From: Pseudocercospora fijiensis CIRAD86
Taxonomy: Eukaryota; Ascomycota; Dothideomycetes; Mycosphaerellales; Mycosphaerellaceae
Length of the DNA stretch: 64,000 nt
Direction: 5' to 3'
NCBI RefSeq assembly: GCF_000340215.1
Contig: NW_006921533.1
Coordinates: 3,832,273 to 3,896,272 of the forward strand
The translations under genes and the position numbers were made by a program. Shown piece by piece: positions 1 through 10,356 of this stretch. The notes under the pieces were generated by a model. The model ran no database searches, was not told the DNA's origin, and was given only the letters and a program-made list of their open reading frames with translations. Every line of letters starts with the position of its first letter. Position 1 is the stretch's first letter.

Positions 1-650
1 GATAAGCGATTGAATCCCTCTAAAGCAGGCGGTTACTAGGGCGGAGGTATTCGGTTATTGCGCTATACTAAAGTCGGGCAGCTTTAGTAATATAAGACGG
101 TAGATATATAGTAGTAACAGATATATTAGATAAACATACGCGAAGTTATACGCGTTTAGTAAAGCGCGTAGACCTTAAACAGCCGCGTTTTAGCCTAGTT
201 TACCTAATCGGCATTAGTACGTAATAACGCGATACTATTACGGATAGCAAACACTTAGAGGTTAGAGAGCGGGTAATTCTAAGGGTCTACGTATGTTTCC
301 GCCTATAGTAAACGGTAGTAGTTGTATCGTAGTAGAGGTAATCCGGACGCTATTCGCATAGCGTTTGTCTTAAAGTAGTGTTTTGTAATTTTCATTCCTA
401 TATCTTTAGAAATATATAGATTATTATATAGATATTAATTTTCGTCTACTTAATACCTATAATTAATTCTAATATAACTTTTACTTAAAATGTATGGTTG
501 TTATGCTATTCTACCTGTTTTGCAGATATATAAGGTCAATACTGCAGCTTTGCGACATTTGTCCTTAGGCTCTTCTACGAAGACTTCTCCTATATACTAG
601 ACTATATACAGAAGAGCCGAGAACCGATCGACGCTAATTGCACGTAGGTT
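1..650. mobile_element. RIP-mutated repeat relic (left edge)
   Basis: TpA is very frequent, CpA and TpG are scarce and CpG is retained, which is the footprint of repeat-induced point mutation. All frames are full of TAG/TAA stops. I could not assign a transposon family. The element continues beyond the left edge of the window. Its texture matches the larger block at 42780-46030. Confidence 0.6.
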
Positions 651-660
651 AGGTAAAGGA

Positions 661-730
661 AGGTAGAAGGTAGAAGGTAGAAGGTAGAAGGTAGAAGGTA
701 GAAGGTAGAAGGTGGAAGGTAGAAGGTAGG
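661..730. repeat. 7-bp minisatellite, about 10 copies
   Basis: Ten tandem copies of aggtaga; the eighth and tenth copies carry a single substitution. The repeat sits at the boundary between the RIP-mutated sequence and normal sequence. Confidence 0.9.
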
Positions 731-1340
731 ATAAAGTCTATAAGAAGAGCCTGAGAAGGAGGTAGGGTAGAATAAGCCGTGTTCCCCCAGCATCAAATGC
801 TCGCATGCACATGACATGCAAGCGATGCCTATGCTTATCATTGTACCTCTGTAACACTTCCGGCTAAAAGATGAAGTCGTGCTTGGCAGTCACTGTTGTC
901 CGTACTGCTCGAAGCCAGATGAAGGACTACCTCCATTCAGGCGCTTCGTGGTTGAATTCGTGTGTGTGCTGCTCGTGACTTCCATTTCTACACTATACCA
1001 CATTAGGTTTAGCGCCATTCGAGATCTCATCTTTGGGCAAAGGATTAGGTGGAGTGGTGTGTGATTGGTTGTTCGGAAAGACGGAAGCTAGCCCTAATTT
1101 AAATCTATCACGTGCAATCTGACCAATTCACCACCGCGCAACGTAATCCTTAATGCACAAAGGCCTGAACGGAGGTAGATGAAGGAGTCCGTTCTCGGCA
1201 GATGCGTTGGAAGAAAGCACCGGGATTCTCATAGCGGCCCACCCAACGATCGTTTCAAATACAGAAGCATGCCATGAGGATGTGTTAACGAAGAACTAGA
1301 CTCTGTGAGACTTAGCTGCTGCACTGGCCACACTGACATT
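731..1340. other. Intergenic, monooxygenase promoter side
   Basis: I see no convincing gene here. The stretch separates the relic and minisatellite from the FAD monooxygenase and presumably holds its promoter. A GTG-initiated extension of the downstream frame (1305) is not a eukaryotic start. Confidence 0.5.
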
Positions 1341-2708
1341 ATGGGTTCCGTATCGCAGGAAACTAGCACAGCGAGCCCTCAAGATGATATGGCAGCAAAT
1401 GGTTCATTGCCACACCCGATGCGGACCCGCGCAAGAACAGGCATAAAAGTGATCATCGTCGGCGCCGGATTTGGAGGTCTCTGTGCGGCAGTGGAATGTT
1501 TCAAGCAAGGCCATGATGTCGAAATCTTCGAAGCATTCCCCGAGCTCAAAGTTTTGGGCGACATCATCAGTTTTGGTGCCAATGCAGGCAGGATTTTCCG
1601 AAGATGGTTCACTAGAGACGGCAGAAGGATACCAGATATTCTAAGACCACTGTCGATTGATCTCCAGAATTACGGCTTCAACATCCACAAGTTTGATGGC
1701 GAGCTGATTATGAATCAGAAGGGTCCGCCACCAGATCCCGAGGCGCCGGTTTTCAATGGCCATCGCGGGGAGTTTCACGAAATAGTGTTCAACTACGTCA
1801 AAGATGACCTGGAGATACCAATACATCTGGGCTGTCGGATCTCCAAGTACTTCGAGGACTCCCGAGCTGCTGGTATCGAGCTCGACACAGGCGAGCGAAT
1901 TAGCGCCGATGTGGTGATTGGTTCTGATGGCGTTCGATCGACAGCACGAGAGCTGGTCCTAGGCTACTATGACAAGCCCAAATCATCTGGCTACGCTGTC
2001 TTCCGCGCCTGGTTCACTAACGAAAGGATGATTGCGGATCCTGAGACTCGGCGTTTCTGTGAGAACGGCGACACGTTTAATGGTTGGATTGGGCCAGACG
2101 TCCACTTTCTCTTTTCCACCATCAAGAATGGAAGCGATTGCTGCTGGGTTCTTACGCATGTAGATGAGGCTGACATTGAGGAGTCGTGGTCATTTCCAGG
2201 CAAACTCGAGGACGTGTATAAAGTTTTCCAAGGCTGGGATCCACTTTGCAAACGGATAGTAAGCAAGACGCCTGAGGATCGGATTGTGGATTGGAAGATT
2301 GTCTATCGGGATCCACTTCCGCGATGGATAAGTGACGAGGGCAGAACTTCATTGCTTGGCGATTCTGCGCATCCGTTCCTACCGACCTCGGCACAGGGTG
2401 CAACTCAGGCGATGGAGGATGGCGTTACGATAGCCATTTGTCTGAGGGAAGCCGGCAGGGAGAACGTGCAGGCTGCGCTCAAGGCGTTCCAGGACATCCG
2501 ATACGAGCGCGTGAAAGCTGTGCAAAAGACTGGGGAGACTACGCGGGACATGTGGCACAAAGCGGACTGGGATACGGTCAAGAAAGATCCTGATAGCATT
2601 GGCCTTCCGCGCGAAGATTGGATCCATATGCACGATGCCGAAGAGCATGCCGAGGGAATTGTTGCTGCATCTATCGCCAAGTTCTCCGGACCAGTGGCAT
2701 CGCTGTAA
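1341..2708 (+). CDS. FAD-dependent monooxygenase, salicylate hydroxylase-like
   Basis: Intronless gene for a 455-residue class A flavoprotein monooxygenase (FAD_binding_3 type). These enzymes hydroxylate aromatic or polyketide-like substrates using NAD(P)H and O2. Visible motifs are the N-terminal Rossmann GAGFGG (residues 41-46), the DG motif in VIGSDGVRS, and the second FAD site GDSAHP (about 340-345) followed by GATQAMEDG. I chose the ATG at 1341 because the frame opens upstream only with a GTG. Length is normal for the family. The substrate cannot be told from sequence; similarity is to the salicylate hydroxylase-like group rather than to squalene or kynurenine monooxygenases. It converges on the minus-strand gene ending at 2866, and no biosynthetic cluster partners lie beside it. 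Confidence 0.85.
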   Translation: MGSVSQETSTASPQDDMAANGSLPHPMRTRARTGIKVIIVGAGFGGLCAAVECFKQGHDVEIFEAFPELKVLGDIISFGANAGRIFRRWFTRDGRRIPDILRPLSIDLQNYGFNIHKFDGELIMNQKGPPPDPEAPVFNGHRGEFHEIVFNYVKDDLEIPIHLGCRISKYFEDSRAAGIELDTGERISADVVIGSDGVRSTARELVLGYYDKPKSSGYAVFRAWFTNERMIADPETRRFCENGDTFNGWIGPDVHFLFSTIKNGSDCCWVLTHVDEADIEESWSFPGKLEDVYKVFQGWDPLCKRIVSKTPEDRIVDWKIVYRDPLPRWISDEGRTSLLGDSAHPFLPTSAQGATQAMEDGVTIAICLREAGRENVQAALKAFQDIRYERVKAVQKTGETTRDMWHKADWDTVKKDPDSIGLPREDWIHMHDAEEHAEGIVAASIAKFSGPVASL

Positions 2709-2865
2709 CGCGTCCAAATATCTTACAGAATCCCAAGAATCCACCCGTAGAGAGACGTGGTTGACAGTCATAGTAGAGCCACAGTCTGATCTACCAGCGT
2801 CGATAACGTCTCATTTTCGCAAGTCCGTGCCTTTCTTCAAATTACCCCTTTCTGCTACCTCGTCT

Positions 2866-4020
2866 TCAATCCTCTGCATCAGATAGATAGGTAGTCGTGC
2901 CGAGACCATAAGCGGCTCTTAGGATGTTGCGCTCTTTCACAATTGCTGCCTCCATAACGTTCTTCCGAGCCCAGTTTCGATATTGTTTGCGGTCACGGTC
3001 TTTCAGTTCCAGCAATTCCTGTCCACGATTGGCGAGCCGCTCTTTGCGCTTGCGTGCCTTCTGCTTGCGTCTCTTTCGGATCTTCTCGTCTTGACGTTGC
3101 CGCTGCGCCTCGGAAGCCGTGGAAGCCGCTTCATTCTCGAGTTGCCTCTCCGGCTCCAGGGTGCCACCATCAGTAGTTCTCTTCATGCTATGCATCTCGC
3201 GCTTGCACGAGCTCTCTGATGGACGCGCATCTTTGCCTCCTTGCTTCGACTGCTGTGCGCTTGGTGGGCCGACCTCCCGACCGTGCTCTTCCTTGCTTGC
3301 ACCTGCTGCGTCTGCGAAAACGATGTGACGGCCGCGTGATTGTCTTTGTTGTGATGTAAAGACGGCGGAAGCAACTTTAAGAGGCCGGAGTAAGTCGTCC
3401 ACCACCGACCTGTCGAAGGGAAAGCCGCCGCGCACCTGCATCTCACGCATATTCCACAGCTTCATGACTGGTCTCATGTCCTCGGCGATGATCTTGCATG
3501 TGAGGGCCATATTGACGGTTGTTTGATTTGGACGGGGGTAGAGCACCGAATCATCGTCAAGGACCATTTCCAAAACCTTCTGCCTCAGCTCGGCGGGGAG
3601 TTTCAGAAATGGCGGCAACGGCTTTCGCCATGAAGCCAGCCAGACTTGCGGCTCCTGTTCATATCGTTCCAAATTGCGAAGCAAACGCCCGCAGTATCTC
3701 CTCTTGTCCGCCCTGCTTTTGCCACTTTCGGGGAAATAAGCCGGGGTGTATGTACTTACTCTGGGGGGTTTTATTGTCGTCTGCTCTGCCGGCTTGATCG
3801 GCTCGTCCCAGTCATCGAGGCGCGTCAGACGAGCGCGACGGCGCTGTTTCTTCTGCTCGTACACTTCCAGGTCATGTTTTTTGTTTGCGCGGCCTCGAGT
3901 CGATGAGAAGAATGGTTAGCGAAGGCAAACCCGGGGCAGGGTCGAACACTTACCGTTCCGCGAAGGCACCATGCGCAGATAAGCGCGCAGCTCTCTCCGT
4001 TCTGTTCTCTTGCGCGCCAT
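2866..4020 (-). CDS. F-box/2EXR-like protein with basic C-terminal coil
   Basis: Two exons (4020-3954 and 3893-2866) join across a 60-nt intron with donor GTAAGT, branch-like CTAAC and acceptor CTCGAG, giving 364 residues. The join restores an ATG; without it the frame starts at GTG 3864. Exon 1 is basic (MARKRTERRELRAYL). A short F-box/2EXR-like motif (LPAELRQKVLEMVLDD) sits about one third in, in a segment resembling fungal 2EXR or F-box proteins. The C-terminal third is a charged K/R/E-rich coil, probably nuclear or nucleolar. Domain assignment rests on one short motif, so the function is unknown. Its end faces the monooxygenase 157 bp away. Confidence 0.7.
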
Positions 4021-4711
4021 CGTGCGATGTGTCTCGTCGAAGGCGGGTGAAGTTGAATGGCGCGGTCTAGAAGTCGTGAGCCAGAAGCTGATCTTGAGGC
4101 GGAGCGCGTGCCGGCTCGGCTGTTGCCTCAAGTTTCTGCAGCGCCGTTACAAACCTCACCTCACTCGGTCAATCTTGTGTCTTGCTCAACGGGGAGCCAT
4201 AAACGAATGAATCAAGATTAATCACGTTCTCGAGGTCACGGAGCATCCGTGTTAGCATGAGATTGGATAGTTCAGTACACGCGCACTCCAACAGTAGTTC
4301 TCGAGGTCGCGGAGCATCCATGTTAGCATGAGGTTGGATGGTTCAGTACACGCGCACTCCAATAGTAGTTCACTCGGTCGTGGCGCGACCTTGCAAGACG
4401 TCCACCTCCTTTAAGCCGTGGTGCGAGCCTTTTGGTTTTCAGGCTCCATGGTGAATAGAGCAAAGCCCGCACCTATGTTGCTTTCCGTTCGATTGAATCC
4501 TACAGATAGGGCTTGCCAGCAAATATCGGCGTGAAAGCCAGCTGGAAATGCTTCTCCTGACATCTTTGCAAATTGGATAGTGAAGTACGGATCGTTACAT
4601 CATGATTTGCTTGCGCTAATTCATCATTCAAGCTTGTTATTTGGCGTGGTTCGTGATTCTCGTCTCCGTGATGTCCCTTCCAGATTCCTTTCGCCAACAC
4701 CTGGCATTACC
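4021..4711. other. Intergenic with a tandem duplication
   Basis: No gene seen. The interval holds the 71-bp duplication listed separately, the promoter of the upstream minus-strand gene, and the 3' flank of the glycine-zipper gene. Confidence 0.5.
4226..4367. repeat. 71-bp tandem duplication
   Basis: Two head-to-tail copies (4226-4296 and 4297-4367), both starting gttctcgaggtc. They differ at about five positions and every difference I see is a transition. Confidence 0.85.
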
Positions 4712-5725
4712 TCATCGATAGTGGTATCGCTCGTCGCTCTCGAGGCTCGGGCTCCGTCTCGGACGGCTTCTGCTCCTGAACCTTGCAGTAGCACCTCTAC
4801 TCATCGACCGTAATCTTTCTCGAATGCCAGTCCTGCCATCGCGACCAGTTGCCCGGACATCGTCCATATCGTGACCAGGAGGAGGGTACTGGACAGGACC
4901 ATATGCGTCGTCCAAGCTTCTGCGCTTGTACACCTTCTCTCCTTTGCGCTTCTCATAGTGCCTCTCCGCTGCACCAGATGCAATCGCGCCGAGCACGGCA
5001 CCACCGACCGTGCCCAATGCTCCGTCTGCAAACTTGTGTCCAAGCAGGGCTCCAGCAGCGCCTCCCAGCAATTGAGCGCCCATGCCTCGCTCTCCGTCAC
5101 TGGCTCCGAACATATCCCTACCGCCCTTCTTTGGGTCAGAAGGATAACGAAGAAATTTCTGCCTCAAGTCATCGTCCGAATATCTCCTGCTGTGCCTGCG
5201 CCTTCTTCTGTCATAGTCTCTGTCGTAGTCTCTGTCGTCATATCGGCTGTCTCTATCGTCGTGGTATCTGTCGTCATAGGGCGGTCTGCGCCCATAGTCT
5301 GAAGGAGGTGGTCTGTTGTCATAAGTGTAAGCTCTCTGTTGTTCGTCGTACTCGCGCCATCCGGCATCAGCCTTCGCCTCGTCGTAAGGGCTGAGCTGAT
5401 TCCCAGCGTGAGGTCGAGGCTCGGAGGGCGCGTACGGTCTGTCTGAGAAAGCTCTCTCGGAATAGCCCCTGTCTGAATCGCCGTAGCCATCTCTGGGAGG
5501 CGGAGAAGTGTAGCCATACTGGTCTCGTGGGTTCTGGCTATTGGCTGGCATGCGATCAAAGGACGCGTAGCTGTCTTGATACGGAACGTAGCCCGCTTCT
5601 CTGGGTGGCTGCGGGCCTTGCTGGAAGCGATCATCGTAGCCTGATGCTTCGGAGTACGCGTTATAGTATCCTTGGGCTGGCGGAGGCCGGCCATTCGCCT
5701 GTTCACGGCGGGATGCTTGGGACAT
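4712..5725 (-). CDS. Glycine-zipper protein with disordered flanks
   Basis: Single-exon gene, 337 residues from ATG 5725; the frame opens further upstream only with TTG. The first 200 residues are low-complexity and rich in Y, D, R, P and G, including a run of DDRDYDRDYDRR type. Residues about 216-262 form a glycine-zipper segment (LLGGAAGALLGHKFADGALG followed by GGAVLGAIASGAA), typical of small membrane-associating or amyloid-prone domains. The tail is RS-rich (RSRSRPRRSPS). Ascomycetes commonly carry proteins with this layout but no defined function. I cannot tell whether the zipper inserts in a membrane or mediates self-assembly. Confidence 0.75.
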   Translation of the reverse strand: MSQASRREQANGRPPPAQGYYNAYSEASGYDDRFQQGPQPPREAGYVPYQDSYASFDRMPANSQNPRDQYGYTSPPPRDGYGDSDRGYSERAFSDRPYAPSEPRPHAGNQLSPYDEAKADAGWREYDEQQRAYTYDNRPPPSDYGRRPPYDDRYHDDRDSRYDDRDYDRDYDRRRRRHSRRYSDDDLRQKFLRYPSDPKKGGRDMFGASDGERGMGAQLLGGAAGALLGHKFADGALGTVGGAVLGAIASGAAERHYEKRKGEKVYKRRSLDDAYGPVQYPPPGHDMDDVRATGRDGRTGIRERLRSMSRGATARFRSRSRPRRSPSLESDERYHYR

Positions 5726-6620
5726 GACTGTGCAGGTGAGCTGTTCTCCCAATGTCCAAGTTATTGTTACAGAACTTGCGACGGATCATCTCATCGTTAA
5801 TTCTATGTACCGAAACCTGGTGTGATGGCTGCGCATGCCAGATGACGTTGAAATGCGAGCCAGCAGGTGAAGGGGTCTGATTGGGCAGTCTGCGTCATCG
5901 GCCTCATGTACGATGAGCGCAATGTCGTGGCATGATCCCGTTCGATGCCACGACGATGAGGATGAGATGAGGTTCGACCAAGAACGTAACAACTTCTCAT
6001 CTGTCCAAGACAAGACATACAACACATTACATCCAAGCAAGCACGCCGCCAGCAACAGCCAGCCAGCTTCTTCGCCATCGACGTCGTGACACCTCTGCAG
6101 AACTGGTGAAGAGCTTGTTGGCAGGCAGCGATGCCACTTGGGCCAGAGAAAGAGCTGTATATGTTTGGAGGTCAGTGTGTGGAACATACAAGTGCGTGCT
6201 CAGATCAGGTCTACGGCGCTTTTAAAGGCTTCAACAACATCTACAGCTTGCAATTCAGCGTTTCCGACAATACTTCTGGTAGCTTGCTGCTTCTTCTTGA
6301 GACTCTTCTAGACTTAACGGACTCGAACAAGCTGCGGCATTGATCGACGACTTCATTGCTACACTCTCACAGCCTTCATGCGCGCCATACTATCTCGGAA
6401 GTTACAACAATGGGACATAGAGTGGTGTCTTGCCATCAATATGCACCGTCGCGGCGTTGCAGGAGAGAAGATCACGATTCGCTGAAGGAGTGAGCTTTCT
6501 CGTTTCACCGTTGCTAACACGCGCACGAGTTGGCACTTCTTCAAGTAAGATAGTATGTTCCCACATGCCTTTACAACGCAGCACTCATTTCTTAAGGGCC
6601 AACTTACTTCTGCCATTTCT
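5726..6620. other. Intergenic, no clear gene
   Basis: No supported gene. Short frames on both strands lack conserved motifs. About 6400-6600 on the minus strand has a modestly coding-like stretch that may be further debris of the broken coiled-coil gene next to it. Confidence 0.4.
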
Positions 6621-8016
6621 TCACTTCATGTGCTCAGTGCCTGCCAGCTCTTGGAAAGCCTCTGAGATGCTCGCGAACGCTAAATGCCGGCAAACACCAA
6701 TCCGGTACAGAACGTCCTGCCATAACCCAGCATGCTTACTTACAAGTGATCCCTTCCACGCTACATCCACCTGCCCAAGATTCCTGTCGATGGTTGGGGC
6801 CTTGATGACCTCTAAGGTGCTATTTCCGCCGTCCTGGAAGCGGACGACCGTCAGCAGGGAGCGGAATCTTGAGCTCCAATTCAACGCTCTTGATTATTGC
6901 TTTGCACGCTGCACTGTCCTGAGCAGCTTGACTGTTCTTATTTAGATGTACTACACGAGCCGCTTCCACTGCGTTGTCTCTCTCGGTCTGAAGGCTCGCG
7001 ACACGACCTTTGAGCTCGCTGATCGTCTTCTGATGTGCTGTAATACTGGCTCCTCTGGCTTTGATGCCATTAGTGAGCTTGGTGACTTCTCACTTGACTT
7101 TTCCCATGTTGTGCTCAGTAGACTCAAGCTGGTTCTTTGTGTTCTGGAGCTCTAGTTCTGTAGCATTGAGCTTGGTTTGAGATGCCGCGAGCTGCTTGGT
7201 CAGGTCTCCAACATTGGTGACGTGTTGAGCCCTGGACGACGGGGTGGCGGGACTAGTTGTGCACGTAGAGATCTCCTTTTCGTATGACTCCTTTTGGGCG
7301 GCCAGTTGTTTTTGATATGCTTCTGCCAAGGTCTTGACGAAGATGTACTGCGCCTCGAGCTTCTTGCGCATTTCGAGCTGGGTAGGGACAGCGAGATCGC
7401 CTGAGAGAATCGTCTTGAAACAGTTCCCGTCATAGGCCAGGTCCTCGAAGATGCATAACAGGAGCCGTGCGCACAATTGCAGACTGTCTTCAGTTGACAT
7501 CCTCATCTTTCTGAAGAAGCCATGTCGATTCTTTCTGTAAAGGTGTAGTACCCATCCTGCAAGAGCGTTGATTGCTTCATTCTCTCCCTTGATCCAAGCT
7601 CCTGCGTTGAGGACAGCCACAGCGCGATTCGCCAAAGAAATGAGCGAGGACCCCAAACTTGGCCAAGTGCTGCAAGCGTCCTTCAGGGCTGCCATTAGCG
7701 TTGTGTCGGCGGCGAAACGAGACATCATAGCTGAGATCATTGGTGCCGCATCGTTGGATGTCGCCAAAGTCATCACCACTTGTTGAGTCAAAGGGGGATC
7801 GCTTTCCAGCCCCTTGAAGAGCGCGTTGTGGAACTGCATCGGATCTAGGAGGACAGAGTGGCGCTTGCCAGGTACCGTCCTGTGGAAGAGTGCTGCCAAC
7901 GGTCGAGTCGCCGAAGAGACCAGGTTCTGCTCGACTACCTGTAGATGCGCCATTGCACTCCGATCATGGTCACTGGAAGCTGGGCTCTTCCCAGCGGTGC
8001 CGCGAGGAGGAGACAT
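6621..8016 (-). pseudogene. Coiled-coil protein gene with in-frame stop and frameshift
   Basis: The frame opens at ATG 8016 and runs 308 codons: a helical N-terminal region, then a heptad-rich coil. It meets TGA at 7090-7092. The same frame continues downstream as obvious coiled coil (for example ISELKGRVASLQTERDNA) to a stop at 6820. From about 6870 a neighbouring frame carries the coding-like signal (FQDGGNSTLEVIKAPT) to a stop at 6621, so a one-base shift lies near 6863-6870. The TGA could be a CGA-to-TGA change, or could be removed by a 48-nt intron (GTGAGA, CTAAT, CCAG) that keeps frame. No such intron explains the shift. I infer a recently broken gene, or assembly error. No known domain is recognised. 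Confidence 0.55.
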
Positions 8017-8330
8017 GTCAAGCTGACTGCGCGTCTCACCAAGGTCGAGTGGTGGCCGCGATGAATCTCTGGCGCTGTGGCAATAGATCGAAGTGTCTGT
8101 TCGCAGGTATGCGCTGAAGCTCTTATGGGTTGCTGTAAAACCATATCGAGTCTTGGCGGGTCAAGAAGGGCCGCCTTCCCGCGTGTGCAACTGGAGAAGT
8201 GGGTCAGCGACGCCGGGTCCCGCTCAAGTGAACTAATGCGCGTCACTAGCACCAGGCAGAAGTTCTGGCGCCGTTATAAATGCTCAAGCCTAGCAGCATC
8301 CGACCATCCTCACCAACAACTTCTTGAAAA
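8017..8330. promoter_or_regulatory. Divergent intergenic region with TATA box
   Basis: Lies between ATG 8016 (minus strand) and a possible plus-strand start at 8331. A TATAAA at 8275-8280 sits about 50 bp before the candidate plus-strand ATG, whose context (cttgaaaaATG) is typical for fungi. Confidence 0.35.
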
Positions 8331-9270
8331 ATGTCGCGCCTCGACCTTCGCGACACACCCACAAGCGCGGCAGCTCTAAAGGTACGCAATCCCTGCTGCA
8401 ACATCGCGATCAACCTACACACCATCTCGTCGCCCAATCTGGCTCTGTTTTCTGCGGATCTCTTGTGGATGTCGCTCCTGTTCTCCCTCGGGCGGGCAGG
8501 CGGGGCGGGAAAGTCATGTCCTTGCGGCATGGTGGCTACGACTTGGCTTGCCTTGTCGCCAACCTTTTCACGTTTATTTCATCCAGGCGGGGCTGGCAAT
8601 ATGCTGTAGGCGCAGAGCCGATCGAGGCAGCTTCTCATATGTGCTACGTCTTCACTGCTGGTGTCCGGGCTGCCAGAAAGCCCGGGGGCGCTAACGAAAA
8701 GTGTAGGCCCATCAAACGCTCAGCTGAATAGCTGAACTTTGGAGGGCCAGATGTTCCACCTGCAGCTTCCTTCGATTCCACGGCCAACAAACTACTTCCG
8801 AATATTCAAAGGCTTGCTGTCACCCTAAAATCTCGACTTTGCATCACACTTTGATCGTCGCGGACCTCTCCGGAAGTGCGCGCAAAGCTGCCGCGACAAC
8901 GCAACATCTCGCAATTCGGAGTCGCTACATCATCTCTGTCAGCAGTCAATTGCGCCGTACGCGGAGGAAATACGGGAGACCTCTACTTTGTCTAGGCGAT
9001 CTCGTTCGAGACCGGCCTGACGGTTGCCCGAAAAAGATGCTGGCTGAGATGGTCTTTCGACTCTGTCTGGCAAGAGATGTCTGCCTCACGACCGCATCTC
9101 CGCGAACCTCGCGCATTCCTCATACCTCTGATTCAGCTGCAGGAACTCGTTCGACTCGGGGTGGCATCTGTTGCAAAAAGGGTCATGTGCTGAGGAGTGT
9201 TAGCGAGGTCAGCGTGACAGAGCTGCGGAAAAGACTTGCATCAAGCAGATCATTCGCAGCCGCAGGTAAG
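8331..9270 (+). pseudogene. Possible plus-strand gene or gene remnant
   Basis: A TATA box (8275) precedes ATG 8331, which opens MSRLDLRDTPTSAAALK up to a GTACGC donor at 8382. A TAG acceptor at 8730 would join in phase to a coding-like stretch (LNFGGPDVPPAASFDSTANK), which ends at TGA 8852. A third frame then looks coding (HHLCQQSIAPYAEEIRE, about 8940-8990). A GTAAGT lies at 9266. I could not link all pieces with acceptable introns. This is either a multi-exon gene I cannot resolve or a frameshifted remnant beside the broken gene at 6621-8016. No family recognised. Confidence 0.3.
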
Positions 9271-10178
9271 TATCCCTTGTGCCCGCAGCATTGTGTCCAC
9301 CACCGCATCGAGACTCTGTTTCGAGACTCTGTCGCCATGTCAGACGTGCCCGTGTCGCCCCTCACTACGTTCATAGTGCAGAGTCTTGTGCTGTGGTTGG
9401 CCTAATGCTACTCGTCTCTCTCCCTCTCTCGCGCGCGCGCGCGCGCAATTACGGCGGTGTCCGGGCTACCTTAAAGTCGAGCATGCAGTCAAATCCTAAA
9501 AAACACTCGTGGCCGCGAGCTCGAGACTCGCATCATTGTGCAAACTCTTCCGTGTCCCTCAGATGTCACGAGATCTCCAAGTCATTCTCTCTACCAGCCA
9601 CTGAACATTCAAGCCAATTCTTCTCTCTAACCGGTTCCCTCTTGAAACCCCATGCTTCGAGCATCACTATAGAACAAGGGAATGAATGTTGCTGTCCAAA
9701 ACTGCGGATCTCAGCGGTCGACCATTCTTACTCCCAAAGCGGGTTGCGTTACTGTCCACATCGATTCTGCTTGCGAAATAGGTTCCTATAGCCGCAGACT
9801 TCAAGGTCTGTCACGACAGCGGCGACTGCCTGCTCGCGGGAGTATTATCGAACCGCTTATAGGGACGTTTCCGAGAGTAGGCCACTTGCGAGAAGCGTGC
9901 CGGCTACTCTCGATCCGCGAATAGCTCATCATCCAGCGGCAGAGTAGGGCGACGCAACTGCGCGCCATGGGCCAGGGTCATGCCTATGCTATCGCTACGA
10001 CAGAAGGTTCATGTAGGAGCGCGGATTTTCTGGATGTAAAAAGACAAAGCAAAGGCGTGCAGTACGGGATGCCTAAGCTATCATTGTGAGAGTGGAAGAA
10101 GGTGCGGTCAAGAATAGACGCAGGACGGAAAATATTAATACCGAGAAGGTTTGCCTGGCAGCAAGTAAGCCTGGAGCT
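9271..10178. other. Intergenic, no clear gene
   Basis: Nothing supported except a short (CG)n run at 9430-9444. Confidence 0.5.
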
Positions 10179-10298
10179 AGTCTAAAAGAGGGCAGTCTAA
10201 AAGAGGGTAGTCTAAAAGAGGGTAGTCTAAAAGAGGGTAGTCTGAAAGAGGGTAGTCTAAAAGAGGGTAGTCTAAAAGAGGGTAGTCTAAAAGAGGGT
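10179..10298. repeat. 15-bp minisatellite, 8 copies
   Basis: Eight consecutive copies of agtctaaaagagggt with two single-base variants. The unit length is a multiple of three, so it stays open as a repetitive frame, but I find no gene around it. It lies just past the 3' end of the SnoaL-like gene. Confidence 0.95.
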
Positions 10299-10356
10299 AT
10301 CAACTCCATGTTCCAACATCTCATCATGATCGCTGTTCCGTTTGCTGTTGCTTTGT

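Noticed and set aside
602..841. Minus-strand frame rich in YLLPSTF repeats
   Set aside because: It is only the translation of the 7-bp minisatellite at 661-730, with no other coding support.
1305..1340. N-terminal extension of the FAD monooxygenase
   Set aside because: It would need a GTG start; ATG 1341 gives a normal N-terminus.
9800..9930. Possible tRNA-like sequence
   Set aside because: No cloverleaf with proper T-arm and anticodon could be drawn by eye.
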